Positions 1 to 8,758 are shown, counted from the stretch's first letter. The stretch is 64,000 bases of DNA from Dictyoglomus sp. NZ13-RE01 (GCA_002878375.1 NIRF01000009.1:1-64000), one strand, 5' to 3'. Made by a program: numbers and translations. Notes: generated by a model not told the origin, from the letters alone.

Positions 1-124
1 AAGCTTTTTTAGAAAGAGCTCTAATTGATGGTTTTTTCTCTTTTATTAAACTCATTATTAACACAATTAAAATTTCTTTTATCTTTTTTCTTAAAGAAAA
101 ATCTGGTAGAATATTAATGACCAT
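1..124 (-). CDS. Start of a leftward gene cut by the window edge, possibly a transposase
   Basis: Only the first 41 codons are inside the window, with no stop, reading leftward from ATG at 122-124. The visible peptide is basic and hydrophobic, begins MVINILPDFSLRKK and shows no domain I can name. A good ribosome binding site (GGAGGTG) lies six bases upstream of the ATG, so the start is credible. That site is buried in a 13-bp hairpin stem (132-186), a device common in front of insertion-sequence transposases to block translation of read-through transcripts. The transposase idea rests on that hairpin and the basic N-terminus only. The sequence further left would decide it. Confidence 0.4.
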   Translation of the reverse strand, partial: MVINILPDFSLRKKIKEILIVLIMSLIKEKKPSIRALSKKA

Positions 125-131
125 AGTTTTC

Positions 132-186
132 ACCTCCCGGGGTTTGGATGTTATCTCTTTCTAATCTAATTCTAACCCTGGGAGGT
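132..186 (-). promoter_or_regulatory. Hairpin sequestering the ribosome binding site of the leftward gene
   Basis: ACCTCCCGGGGTT (132-144) and AACCCTGGGAGGT (174-186) are inverted copies with one G-T type mismatch, separated by 29 bases. In leftward RNA one arm contains the GGAGGT of the gene starting at 124, so folding would hide it. Read rightward, the stem is followed by a T run and could act as a terminator. Both readings fit the sequence; which one is used is not known. Confidence 0.55.
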
Positions 187-230
187 TTTTCTTTTCAAAA
201 ACTGATTACAGGTCAGCCTCGTATTAACTA

Positions 231-259
231 TTGACACATGTAATTTTACATTTTATACT
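231..259 (+). promoter_or_regulatory. Sigma-70-type promoter of the LacI/ABC/sialidase operon
   Basis: A perfect -35 TTGACA (231-236) is followed after 17 bases by TATACT (254-259). Transcription would start about 40 bases before the regulator gene. The spacer contains TGTAATTTTACA (239-250), inverted TGTAA/TTACA arms, and a wider inverted pair GTAATTTT/AAAATTAC (240-247, 264-271) brackets the -10. These resemble a regulator binding site and may allow autoregulation by the LacI-type protein, but the central CG typical of LacI-family operators is absent. Confidence 0.75.
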
Positions 260-299
260 ACGAAAAATTACAGTTTTGTTGGATAGGGTGATTTAAAGA

Positions 300-1319
300 A
301 TGAAAAAAGTTACTATAAGAGAGATAGCAAAAACAGCTGGGGTTTCTACTGCAACAGTTTCTCGTGCTTTATCTGGAGTGGGCTATGTAAGTGAAGAAAC
401 AAAGAAAAAAATTATAGAAATAAGTGAAAAGCTTGGATACAAATTAGAAAAGAAAAAACATAAAAAGACTTTAACTAAAGTAATTGGCGTAATAGTTACA
501 GATGTAACAAATCCATTTTTTACACAAGTAGTAAGAGGCATAGAAGATACTTTGAACAACATGGGATATAGCCTTATTTTATGTAATAGTGATGAAGATA
601 TTGAAAAAGAAAAAGAGTATTTTAGAGTTTTAGAGAGTAAAAAAGTAGATGGGATTATTCTTACTCCTGCGGGAGGAAGCCATAAGCATTTACTCCATTA
701 TTTAAAAAAGGATATTCCCATTGTCCTTTTAGATAGATTGATCGAGGAAGTAGAATTAGATGCGGTAATTATTGATAATGTTGCTGGAGCTTATGAAGGG
801 GTAAAACATTTAATTCAACAAGGTTATAGAAAAATTGGAGCAATTATTGGACCTTTAAGTGTAATGACTTCAAAGGAGAGATTAGAAGGATATAAAAAGG
901 CATTGGAAGAGGCAGGTATAGAAATTAGAGAAGATTTTGTAGAAAATGGTGAATATACTCAAAATGGGGGATATAGGGCTGTTAAAAAGCTTCTTTCAAA
1001 AGGGAAGATTGATGCCCTTTTTATTGCTAACAATGTAATGACTATAGGAGCTATGCTTGCTATTTCAGAACTAAATATAAATGTTCCGGAAGAATTGGGG
1101 ATTGTAGGTTTTGATGATATTGATTTGGCACCTCTATTGAAATGTCCCTTAACTACAATCTCTCAGCCTACATATTTAATTGGAGTAAATTCCGCCCAAA
1201 TTCTAATAAGGAGATTGCAAGGAAAAGGGAAGAAAGAAAAAGAGATTGTGGTTTTAAAACCTCGGTTAATAGTAAGGGAATCAAGTAGAAGAATGATTTT
1301 AAAGGAGGATAGGAGGTGA
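300..1319 (+). CDS. LacI/GalR-family transcriptional regulator
   Basis: A 339-residue DNA-binding regulator. Residues 1-50 form the classic LacI helix-turn-helix (TIREIAKTAGVSTATVSRAL) with hinge helix, and residues 60-335 form the periplasmic-binding-protein-like sugar sensor (VIGVIVTDVTNPFF, GIVGFDDIDLAPLL). It heads an operon with an ABC sugar importer, a sialidase-like protein and an aldolase, so it probably senses the imported sugar or a breakdown product and represses its own promoter at 231-259. The length is normal for the family. The effector cannot be read from the sequence. Confidence 0.93.
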   Translation: MKKVTIREIAKTAGVSTATVSRALSGVGYVSEETKKKIIEISEKLGYKLEKKKHKKTLTKVIGVIVTDVTNPFFTQVVRGIEDTLNNMGYSLILCNSDEDIEKEKEYFRVLESKKVDGIILTPAGGSHKHLLHYLKKDIPIVLLDRLIEEVELDAVIIDNVAGAYEGVKHLIQQGYRKIGAIIGPLSVMTSKERLEGYKKALEEAGIEIREDFVENGEYTQNGGYRAVKKLLSKGKIDALFIANNVMTIGAMLAISELNINVPEELGIVGFDDIDLAPLLKCPLTTISQPTYLIGVNSAQILIRRLQGKGKKEKEIVVLKPRLIVRESSRRMILKEDRR

Positions 1320-1373
1320 GAAGATTTTAAGTTTTTCTTGTTATGGAAAATTTTTCAAGGGGAGGTTAAATAT

Positions 1374-2648
1374 ATGAAAAAGTTAATTCTTAGTATTTTA
1401 ATGATTGCATTACTTTTAACTTTTGCTACTGTTGCCCAAGCAAAAAAGACTATTTATTTTAATACTCTTTTCCATAGTGGCGATGCTCAGGCAATGGAAA
1501 AAATTGTCAAACTTGTAAATGAAACCCAAAAAGATTATTACGTAGATCTTACTCAGGGACAATGGGAAAATTATTATGCTCAGCTTTTTAATGCAGTAGT
1601 AGCAGGAAATCCACCACATCTCGGCATTTGTCATACTAACATGTTCCCATCTATGAAAGATGCTTTGACTCCTTTAGACAAGAGTCCTGCAGGAAATCTG
1701 CTTAAAATTGTGGGAATAGATAAAAATAATTATATACCACAATTATGGAAAGCTGCTAATATTGATGGAGCACAGTATGGGGTACCCTTGGATACTCATA
1801 TGTGGGCAATGTGGTATAACAAAAAGATCTTTAAGGAGGCAGGACTCGATCCAGAGAAACCCCCAACAAATTTAGAAGAACTTACTAAAGCAGCGGAAGC
1901 TATAAAGAAGGCAGGTTATTACGCAGTTCATTTTGCGGAAGATGCTTTACCAAGGAAAATTATGAGGGCATGGTATATATTTTATTGGCAGTTAGGAGGA
2001 GAATTGTTTGATAAAAATTATACAAAAGCTACTTTCAATAATTCAAGAGGGCTGAGGGCTTTAAAATTCCTTGTAGATTCAGTTTTGAAATATAAGTGGA
2101 ACGAACCAGGAACCGATGGATTCAAACAATTTGCCAGTGGAAGATTAGGAATACTATTTGCTGGAAATTGGTACTATCCTACTGCTGTTTCTGCTGGGAT
2201 AGATTTTGGGGTAGCTCCCATTCCTAAAATTTTCTATTATCCAAAAACTTGGGGAAATAGCCATAATCTTGTTATTCCTAAGCTTCCCAAGACAGCAACT
2301 CCCCAAGATTATATTGATGCTGCAAGAGTTTTGAAGCTTATTAGCGAAAAGTCTTATCTTTGGGGATTGTATGGAGGACATATGCCAGCATATCTTCCTG
2401 CAAAACAGAATAAAGAACTCTTAGAAAGTGATACATGGAAGAGATCTTTATCAGTATTTTCCTACATGGCAGAGAAAGGTTATGTACATTATCCTCCTGA
2501 CCATCCTAAGGCAGCAGAACTTGAACAGGCTATTCAAACAAATATTCAACTTGCATATAATGGAAGTATAACTCCTGAAGAAGCATTAAAGAGAGCAGAG
2601 GCAGAATGTAATAGAATTCTTGCGGAATATAATGCTCAAAAGAAGTAG
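1374..2648 (+). CDS. Extracellular sugar-binding protein of an ABC importer (family 1, CUT1)
   Basis: Exported solute-binding protein of 424 residues. The N-terminus MKKLILSILMIALLLTFATV followed by AQA is a signal peptide with a likely cleavage after AQA. I chose ATG 1374 because GGGGAGGTTAAA precedes it at good spacing; an upstream TTG at 1338 would add twelve residues before the signal sequence and has no ribosome binding site. The body resembles the MalE/UgpB type (TFNNSRGLRALKFLVDS, QFASGRLGILFAGNW). It should capture a sugar for the two permeases that follow. No ATPase is encoded nearby, so a shared MsmK/MalK-type ATPase encoded elsewhere is presumed. Substrate is unknown; the downstream aldolase and sialidase-like protein suggest an acidic or amino sugar. 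Confidence 0.9.
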   Translation: MKKLILSILMIALLLTFATVAQAKKTIYFNTLFHSGDAQAMEKIVKLVNETQKDYYVDLTQGQWENYYAQLFNAVVAGNPPHLGICHTNMFPSMKDALTPLDKSPAGNLLKIVGIDKNNYIPQLWKAANIDGAQYGVPLDTHMWAMWYNKKIFKEAGLDPEKPPTNLEELTKAAEAIKKAGYYAVHFAEDALPRKIMRAWYIFYWQLGGELFDKNYTKATFNNSRGLRALKFLVDSVLKYKWNEPGTDGFKQFASGRLGILFAGNWYYPTAVSAGIDFGVAPIPKIFYYPKTWGNSHNLVIPKLPKTATPQDYIDAARVLKLISEKSYLWGLYGGHMPAYLPAKQNKELLESDTWKRSLSVFSYMAEKGYVHYPPDHPKAAELEQAIQTNIQLAYNGSITPEEALKRAEAECNRILAEYNAQKK

Positions 2649-2659
2649 AAATAAACAGC

Positions 2660-2684
2660 GAGGGATGGCATAAAGCCATCCCTC
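2660..2684 (+). terminator. Stem-loop between binding-protein and permease genes
   Basis: GAGGGATGGC and GCCATCCCTC form a perfect 10-bp stem with a 5-base loop just after the binding-protein stop. There is no strong T run, so it is more likely an mRNA stabiliser or partial attenuator that lets the binding protein be made in excess of the permeases. Confidence 0.7.
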
Positions 2685-2704
2685 TTCAAAAAGGAGGATT
2701 ATTT

Positions 2705-3589
2705 ATGTTTAGTAAGAGAATGAAAGAGGATCTCGTGGGGATCTTATATATTCTCCCCTTTGGTATTATTTGGTTAATTTTTAGTGCTTGGCCTACAATT
2801 TATGGATTTGTAATAAGTCTTTATGATTGGAATCCTTTGAAGGGGTCAAAATTCTTAGGCTTTGGAAATTATATATATCTCTTTACTCATAATAGGTTTT
2901 GGAACTCATTGTTTAGAACCCTAGAGTTTGCAGGGATATTCATCATATTAACTCTTCTTTTGGCTTTATCTTTTGCCTTTTTACTTTATTTTTTCCCAAA
3001 GAGTAAGACAAGAACCTTTTCAGAAAGTTTTCTGTTTTTTCCATATTTATTAAATGTGTCTGTTATTGCACTGATCTGGAAATGGCTTTTAGATCCAGAT
3101 TTTGGATTAATAACATATTATATATCATCTATTTTAGGGAAAGCTCCAAGATTTCTAAATAGTATCTTTTGGGCAGTTCCTGCTATTGCTTTAGCTTCTG
3201 CCTGGTGGCTCAGTGGTTATAGAACTACTATATTTTTAACAGCCTTAGAAACTGTACCTAAGGAGTTAGTGGAATCAGCAAAAATTGATGGAGCAGGTAC
3301 TTGGATAATTATGTGGAAAATTCTATTTCCCCTGATAAGACCACAATTTCTATTTTCATTAGTATTAACTACTATTTCTGGATTTACTGCTTTAGGTCAG
3401 GTAATGATCATGACTGATGGAGGTCCTGGAAATGCTTCAGAAGTTTTAGCTTTATATCTTTATAGATTAGGATTTCAATATTTTGATATGGGAAAAGCAG
3501 CAGCTGCAGGTTCTGTTCTGGTAGTAATAATGTTTGTACTAACTCTAGTAGGAATGAAAATTTTAGGACTGGGAGGAGAAATAGAATGA
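2705..3589 (+). CDS. Sugar ABC transporter permease, MalF type
   Basis: Integral membrane protein of 294 residues with about six hydrophobic segments. The cytoplasmic EAA loop that docks the ATPase is visible around residues 195-215 (ESAKIDGAGTWIIMWKILFP). A strong AAGGAGG lies seven bases before the ATG. It pairs with the next permease, whose start overlaps this stop by four bases (ATGA), to form the channel for the binding protein at 1374-2648. Confidence 0.92.
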   Translation: MFSKRMKEDLVGILYILPFGIIWLIFSAWPTIYGFVISLYDWNPLKGSKFLGFGNYIYLFTHNRFWNSLFRTLEFAGIFIILTLLLALSFAFLLYFFPKSKTRTFSESFLFFPYLLNVSVIALIWKWLLDPDFGLITYYISSILGKAPRFLNSIFWAVPAIALASAWWLSGYRTTIFLTALETVPKELVESAKIDGAGTWIIMWKILFPLIRPQFLFSLVLTTISGFTALGQVMIMTDGGPGNASEVLALYLYRLGFQYFDMGKAAAAGSVLVVIMFVLTLVGMKILGLGGEIE

Positions 3590-4395
3590 AAAACTTATTA
3601 TATAGGATTATTCTTATAGTTGTATCTATTATTTGGATGATACCTATTCTTTGGATGATAGATACTGCTTTTAAGCCTACACCTCATATTTTTACAATTC
3701 CTCCCAAATGGATTTCTCCTTCTTATACTTTGGAACATTTTTATCATTTAATTGAAAAATGGCCTATGGGACAATGGTTCATTAATAGTACTATCATTGC
3801 AGGTTTGTCAACCATAATTTCTATTATACTTGCAATTCCTGCCGCATTTTCCTTTGCTCGTTTAAGATGGAGGGGAAGAGATATTCTCTTTATTATCTTT
3901 TTAATAACAATGCTTGCTCCCTGGCAGGTAAATATTATCCCTCTTTATTTTATAATGAATAGTTTTAAGCTTCTTAATACTCATATTTCTGTAATATTGC
4001 CTATAATTGCAATGTCAATAAGTGTTTTTCTTTTAAGACAATTTTTTGTTACTATTCCTAAGGATATTGAAGAATCCGCAAAAATAGATGGATGTTCCTC
4101 CTTTCAAATTCTAATTAAGATTATTATTCCCATGTCTTTACCTGCAATTGCAGCTTTGGGGATATATATATTCATATTTGCATGGAATGAATATACTTGG
4201 AGCTTAGTTGCCTTACAGAGGACCAAAATGTTTACAATACCAATAGGTTTAAAAGCTATTCAGGGAGCATATGATATTGATTACGGTCTTCTAATGATGG
4301 CAGCATTCTTAGCAACATTACCTGTTCTTGTTGTATTTCTAATTTTAAGAAAAAGAATAATGGAGGGTATGAGTTGGTCTGGAACAATAAGATGA
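3586..4395 (+). CDS. Sugar ABC transporter permease, MalG type
   Basis: Second membrane subunit, 269 residues, about six membrane spans. The EAA loop is at about residues 160-180 (ESAKIDGCSSFQILIKIIIP), and the C-terminus has the MalG-like GMSWSGTIR. Its start overlaps the previous stop and its stop overlaps the next start (ATGA at 4392-4395), so translation of permeases and downstream enzyme is coupled. Confidence 0.92.
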   Translation: MKNLLYRIILIVVSIIWMIPILWMIDTAFKPTPHIFTIPPKWISPSYTLEHFYHLIEKWPMGQWFINSTIIAGLSTIISIILAIPAAFSFARLRWRGRDILFIIFLITMLAPWQVNIIPLYFIMNSFKLLNTHISVILPIIAMSISVFLLRQFFVTIPKDIEESAKIDGCSSFQILIKIIIPMSLPAIAALGIYIFIFAWNEYTWSLVALQRTKMFTIPIGLKAIQGAYDIDYGLLMMAAFLATLPVLVVFLILRKRIMEGMSWSGTIR

Positions 4396-5393
4396 AGTTA
4401 GAATTGATTTTTTCGCAATTTATTTTCTATAAAAATGAGAGTTATCCTTTTTCCCATTGTGCTTCTATTTATGAAAAAAGAGATGGGAATATTTTGGTAG
4501 TTTGGTATTCAGGAAAGTATGAAACTTCTCCTGATCAAGCTATTTTAATTTCTGAGTTTGATGGAGAAAATTGGAGTAAACCTCAAATTGTAGTAGACAC
4601 CCCTAACAAGGCGGATGGAAATCCCGTACTGTTTGAATGGAAGGACAGGTTATATCTTTTTTATGTGACTATTGAAGGGGGAGGACTTCCTCCTGATTTA
4701 GGAAAAAACTTTGTAGAGGAACTGCAAAAAGGAAACCTTAAGGGAGCGTGGGATACTTGTAGCATAAGATATAGGGAGTCTCAGGACGGCGGAAAAAGCT
4801 TTGGAGAAGAAAAAATATTTAGAAAAGAATGGGGATGGATGATAAGATCAAGACCCTTAATTCTTTCAAATGGAGAACTTTTGTTTCCTTTTTATGATGA
4901 AAGGGAATGGAAAGTATTTTTGGGAATAACAAAAGATGGCTTTGATTCCTTCGAATTTTATGGAGGACTAAAAACTCCTAAAGGATGCATTCATCCTGTA
5001 GTTGTAGAGGTTAAAAATGGAGAGCTTGTATGTTTTATGAGGACAAGAGATGGTTTTATTTATAAATCAAAATCAATAGATTTTGGAAGAACATGGGAAA
5101 ATCCATCCCCAACTTCTATAAAAAATCCAAATAGTGGAATAGATCTTATCAAATTAAGAAAGGGATATTATCTTTTAGCATATAACGATAGCTCTGAAAA
5201 AAGAACTCCTTTAAGTTTAGCTTTATCAAAAAATCTTGAAGATTGGATAAAGGTGTTAGATGTAGAAAATGAGCCCTTTGAGTTCTCATATCCTAATCTT
5301 TTAGAAGCGAAGAGCGGTAATATTCATTTAGTCTATACCTGGAAAAGAACCCATATAAAACATTGCATTTTTAAATTTTTGGAGGAGGAATAG
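4392..5393 (+). CDS. Exo-sialidase-like six-bladed beta-propeller protein (BNR/Asp-box)
   Basis: A 333-residue protein of the sialidase superfamily. Two Asp-box motifs are visible: SQDGGKSF near residue 133 and SIDFGRTW near residue 228. RSRPLILSNGELLFPFYDE and GCIHPVVVEVKNGELVCFMRT are typical propeller blades carrying possible active-site arginines. There is no signal peptide, so it acts in the cytoplasm on an imported substrate. ATG 4392 overlaps the permease stop (ATGA); the in-frame TTG at 4374 lies inside the permease gene and has no ribosome binding site. With the neighbouring NanA/DapA-type aldolase it suggests degradation of a sialic-acid-like or other 2-keto-acid sugar. Many proteins of this fold are not sialidases, so the exact glycosidase activity is uncertain. 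Confidence 0.75.
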   Translation: MKLELIFSQFIFYKNESYPFSHCASIYEKRDGNILVVWYSGKYETSPDQAILISEFDGENWSKPQIVVDTPNKADGNPVLFEWKDRLYLFYVTIEGGGLPPDLGKNFVEELQKGNLKGAWDTCSIRYRESQDGGKSFGEEKIFRKEWGWMIRSRPLILSNGELLFPFYDEREWKVFLGITKDGFDSFEFYGGLKTPKGCIHPVVVEVKNGELVCFMRTRDGFIYKSKSIDFGRTWENPSPTSIKNPNSGIDLIKLRKGYYLLAYNDSSEKRTPLSLALSKNLEDWIKVLDVENEPFEFSYPNLLEAKSGNIHLVYTWKRTHIKHCIFKFLEEE

Positions 5394-5396
5394 AAA

Positions 5397-6299
5397 ATGA
5401 GACTTCTTGAGGGAGTAGTAGTTGCCCATACGACACCTTTTCATGAGGATGAATCTATAGATTATGAGGCATTGAGAAAATATGTAAATTTTGTTATTGA
5501 AAAGAAAGTTCATGGAATATTTGTATGTGGGACTACAGGAGAAGGATTGATTTTATCCATAGAGGAGAGAAAAAAGGTTTTAGAAACCATCATAGAGGAG
5601 AATAAGGGAAGAATAGCTGTAGTTGCCCATTGTGGTGCCATAAATTTAAGAGATACCATGGAGCTTATTGATCACGCAAAAAAAGTAGGAGCAGATGGCG
5701 TTGGAATAGTAGCTCCTTTTTATTATTCTTACACTGAAAAGGAGCTTTATAACTACTATGCTACTATAGCAAGAGAGTTTAAAGATATTCCTATATATCT
5801 TTATAATATCCCATCTTTAGCTAAAAATGAGCTCTCTATACCTCTTGTCTCTAAACTTTCCTATGATTTTGAGAATATAGTTGGGATAAAGGATAGTAGT
5901 GGGAATTTTTCCACTATCTTAGGATATATCTATAATACAAGAAAGGATTTTATTGTAATAACAGGATATGATAGGGCTTTCTTTCCATCTCTCATGATGG
6001 GAGGAAAAGGAACTGTAACAGGACCTGGAGGTGTGTTCCCTGAAATCTTTGTTAAAATTTATGATTCCTTTAAGAAGAAAGATTATGAAGCTTGTTTAGA
6101 ATTACAAAAGAAACAGACAAAACTTTCTCTTTCCCTTCATGATGGTGCCAGTATTCCTGTACTTAAAAAAGCTTTAGAGTTTAGGGGAATTGGAAAGGGA
6201 TATATGAGAAGACCATTTCTTCCTTTAAATGAAGAAGAAAGTAGAAGCTTAAGAGAAGATTTAGAAAAGGTTCTTCTTGAAGTGGGACTAAGCTTCTAA
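5397..6299 (+). CDS. DapA/NanA-family class I aldolase (N-acetylneuraminate lyase-like)
   Basis: A 300-residue TIM-barrel of the dihydrodipicolinate synthase/N-acetylneuraminate lyase family. The pyruvate-binding GTTGEG is at about residues 44-49, the catalytic tyrosine is in IYLYNIP (about 138), and the Schiff-base lysine is in VGIKDSSG (about 167). Members cleave or form 2-keto-3-deoxy acids with pyruvate. Three bases separate it from the sialidase-like gene, and it closes the operon. Context favours a catabolic pyruvate lyase over lysine biosynthesis: it sits with a sugar importer and a LacI regulator, with no other lysine gene nearby. The precise substrate is open (sialic acid, 2-keto-3-deoxygluconate or similar). 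Confidence 0.82.
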   Translation: MRLLEGVVVAHTTPFHEDESIDYEALRKYVNFVIEKKVHGIFVCGTTGEGLILSIEERKKVLETIIEENKGRIAVVAHCGAINLRDTMELIDHAKKVGADGVGIVAPFYYSYTEKELYNYYATIAREFKDIPIYLYNIPSLAKNELSIPLVSKLSYDFENIVGIKDSSGNFSTILGYIYNTRKDFIVITGYDRAFFPSLMMGGKGTVTGPGGVFPEIFVKIYDSFKKKDYEACLELQKKQTKLSLSLHDGASIPVLKKALEFRGIGKGYMRRPFLPLNEEESRSLREDLEKVLLEVGLSF

Positions 6300-6301
6300 A
6301 T

Positions 6302-6955
6302 TTAAGTCCATTCTGCACTTATTACATTATCGAGCTCTACTAATCTTGCTATAACTTCTTCCTCTGAAAGTTTAGCAGGAAGTTTTAAATTAAGGGTTAG
6401 AATAACTTTTCCATCCCACTCTGAAGAGATTTCAATTTGCTTTATATCCACATTCATACTTCCAAGAAGGGATCCTATAGCCCCAATAGATCCAGGTCTA
6501 TCTTCTATTACGCATCTTAAGGATAATGGCTTGTGGCTTCCAATAAGAGATACCTCGAGTTTTACTGCCAGAATTAAAGTTGCCACTACTAAAAGGGTAG
6601 TTAAAATTGCAGGAAAATATAATCCTACACCAACAGCAAGTCCAATACCTGCTACTGTCCATATACTTGCTGCAGTGGTAAGCCCTTTGATAGTTGCTCC
6701 AGTTCTTAATATGGTTCCCGCCCCTATAAAACCGATACCAGTTATTACTTGAGCTGCAATTCTCCCAGGATCAGAGGGATATCTTCCAGGAAAGCCATAG
6801 GCTGAGACTATCATAATTAGAGTAGAGCCAAGACATACCAACATATGGGTTCGAAGGCCTGCTGGCTTTTCTTCTTTCTCTCTCTCCCAACCTATAATTC
6901 CGCCTAATACTACAGATAATAAAAGTCTTAGAACTATTTCTAAATCATTAATCAT
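6302..6955 (-). CDS. MgtC/SapB-family membrane protein
   Basis: A 217-residue protein with four or five membrane spans in residues 1-140 and a C-terminal ACT-like soluble domain (about 143-217, CVIEDRPGSIGAIGSLLG). The family signature is clear: GGIIGWEREKEEKPAGLRTH followed by MLVCLGSTLIM, and TGIGFIGAGTI. MgtC proteins affect magnesium homeostasis or inhibit F-ATPase in pathogens; the role in free-living thermophiles is unclear. It converges on the aldolase gene with two bases between stops. The transcript seems to start at or next to the ATG, so translation is probably leaderless. Confidence 0.9.
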   Translation of the reverse strand: MINDLEIVLRLLLSVVLGGIIGWEREKEEKPAGLRTHMLVCLGSTLIMIVSAYGFPGRYPSDPGRIAAQVITGIGFIGAGTILRTGATIKGLTTAASIWTVAGIGLAVGVGLYFPAILTTLLVVATLILAVKLEVSLIGSHKPLSLRCVIEDRPGSIGAIGSLLGSMNVDIKQIEISSEWDGKVILTLNLKLPAKLSEEEVIARLVELDNVISAEWT

Positions 6956-6963
6956 TTTTTAAA

Positions 6964-6969
6964 ATTATA
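6964..6969 (-). promoter_or_regulatory. Extended -10 of the MgtC-like gene, probably leaderless
   Basis: Read leftward, TGGTATAAT gives an extended -10 (TGn plus TATAAT at 6969-6964) only eight bases before the ATG at 6955. Transcription should begin within a base or two of the start codon, and no ribosome binding site is present. No -35 match is seen, as usual for an extended -10. Confidence 0.55.
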
Positions 6970-7165
6970 CCATGTATATGGGATTTGTAATAGTGTAAAG
7001 CTCTTTTGTATCATCTTTTGGATCATGCATCTCTATCCTGAATATGGAAGAGTGAGGTTGATTTATTGATTGTGCTTATGGTTGTAGGTAAATAAAAGTA
7101 ATTACAGGTCAGGTATTATAATAAACTTGAAACAAATTCTAAGAGAGTGATAACATTTAACATAT

Positions 7166-8688
7166 ATGGTGGAGAAAAGTTCTATATCTTATCTATATAA
7201 AAGATGGAGAAAGCATAGAGTTGATTATTTATTAAAAAGTTTGCTTATTGGGATTTTATCGGGAATTTCTATATCTTTCTTTAGAATAAGCATAGGTAAA
7301 ATTTTATCTTTATCAATTAAAATATACGAAGTTATAAATAAATACTGATTATAGGATTACTGCTTGGATACATAACCAAAAAGGAACCTTTTATAAAGGG
7401 AAGTGGTATACCCCAAATTAAAGGTAAAATTATAGGCTATATTGATGACATGTCCTATTTTAGAATATTTTTTCTAAAGTTTTTAGGGACTATTCTTTCC
7501 ATTGGCTCTGGTTTGTCCTTAGGTAGGGAGGGACCATCTATTCAAATTGGAGCTTCTATAGGGGGAATAGTAAGCAAGATATCTAAATGTATAAGGATGG
7601 AGGAAAAATATTTGGTTACGTGTGGGGAAAGTGCAGGGCTTGCATCAGCCTTTAATGCTCCTCTGGCAGGTGCTATATTTGCCATAGAAGAACTGCACAA
7701 AAGCTTTTCACCTCTTTTACTAATTTCTGTTATGCTTTCTTCATTATCATCCGCTTTTGTTACCTATTTAATTTTAGGACCAAAAGTTGTATTTGATATT
7801 AGAAATTTAAGTCTAATGCCTTTAGATAAATACTTTTATTTGATATTTTTAGGAATTATCTTGGGTTTCTTAGGAAAAGTTTTTAATGAAGGTTTATTAA
7901 GATTTTAGGAAATATACAAGAGACAAAAAATAAAAGACCATATTAAACCTATAATTCCAATACTTTTCTCTATCATTATTGGATATTACCTACCTGAGGT
8001 TCTTGGGGGTGGGGAGCATCTCATTGATGACTTAATCCATAAGGTATTCAATATTGAGTTTTTGCTTCTTTTATTCCTTGTTAAATTTATGTTTACAATG
8101 ATAAGTTATGGCTCGGGAGTGCCTGGCGGTATCTTTATGCCCCTACTTACAATTGGTTCAATTATTGGAGCTATTTATGGAAAAATTGTAATTTCTTTTG
8201 CAGACTTAAATTCATCTCTACTAAATAATTTTATTGTTTTTGCTATGTCTGGATATTTTTCCGCTATAGTTGGAGCACCTATTACTGGACTCATTTTAAT
8301 TACAGAAATGACAGGAAACTTTAACCATCTTTTTCCATCCGCTTTAGTTTCCCTTATTGCCTATATGACCTCTCTACTTTTAAAAAATGCTCCTATTTAT
8401 GATTCACTTTTGGATAGAATAATAGAAGAAAGAAAAATCTTATCCCAAGTTGAAAACAAAGAGAAGGTGATTTTAGAGATACTTGTACCTGTTGGCTACC
8501 GATGGGAAGGGAAAAGAATAAAAGATATAAATTTGCCTAAGGATTCTCTAATTATAGGAGTAAAAAGAGGGGAAATGGAGATTGTTCCAAGGGGAGATAC
8601 TTTAATTCTTCCAGGAGATTATTTAATAATCCTTACAGAAAAGGAAAATGAAGTAAAGATAAGAAAGCTTATTTCAACCTCACAATAA
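7166..8688 (+). pseudogene. ClC-type chloride channel/antiporter gene with a frameshift and an in-frame TAG
   Basis: Three open segments (7166-7348, 7351-7908, 7909-8688) together encode a full bacterial ClC protein with a C-terminal TrkA-C (RCK_C) domain. ClC landmarks are GSGIP (about 7408), GREGP (about 7525) and GSGVPGGIFMP (about 8113); the TrkA-C part is VGYRWEGKRIKDINLP onward. The frame changes between 7342 and 7348 as if one base were lost, and the frame is then cut by TAG at 7906-7908, after which it runs on unbroken in the same frame. Apart from these two lesions the sequence is well conserved, so decay is recent or the two changes are sequence errors. As given, no complete ClC protein can be made. 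Confidence 0.85.
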
Positions 8689-8693
8689 CTATT

Positions 8694-8722
8694 TTGACAC
8701 TTTTATTGTATTTGTTTAAAAT
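8694..8722 (+). promoter_or_regulatory. Promoter of the HEPN/MNT pair
   Basis: TTGACA (8694-8699), 17-base spacer, TAAAAT (8717-8722). The predicted start near 8729 leaves room for the ribosome binding site GCGAGGGG before TTG 8759 but not for one before TTG 8735, which supports the later start. Confidence 0.75.
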
Positions 8723-8758
8723 GAACTTAGAAATTTGAGGAAAAGCGAGGGGTATTTT

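Noticed and set aside
205-7112. The 12-mer ATTACAGGTCAG occurs at 205-216 and 7101-7112, both in upstream regions.
   Set aside because: Flanking bases do not match, and in 64 kb over a hundred such 12-mer coincidences are expected by chance (64000 squared over 2, divided by 4 to the 12th).
7906-7908. TAG in the ClC gene as a pyrrolysine or programmed read-through codon.
   Set aside because: The gene also carries a frameshift, ClC proteins are not known to use such recoding, and no stimulatory structure is apparent.
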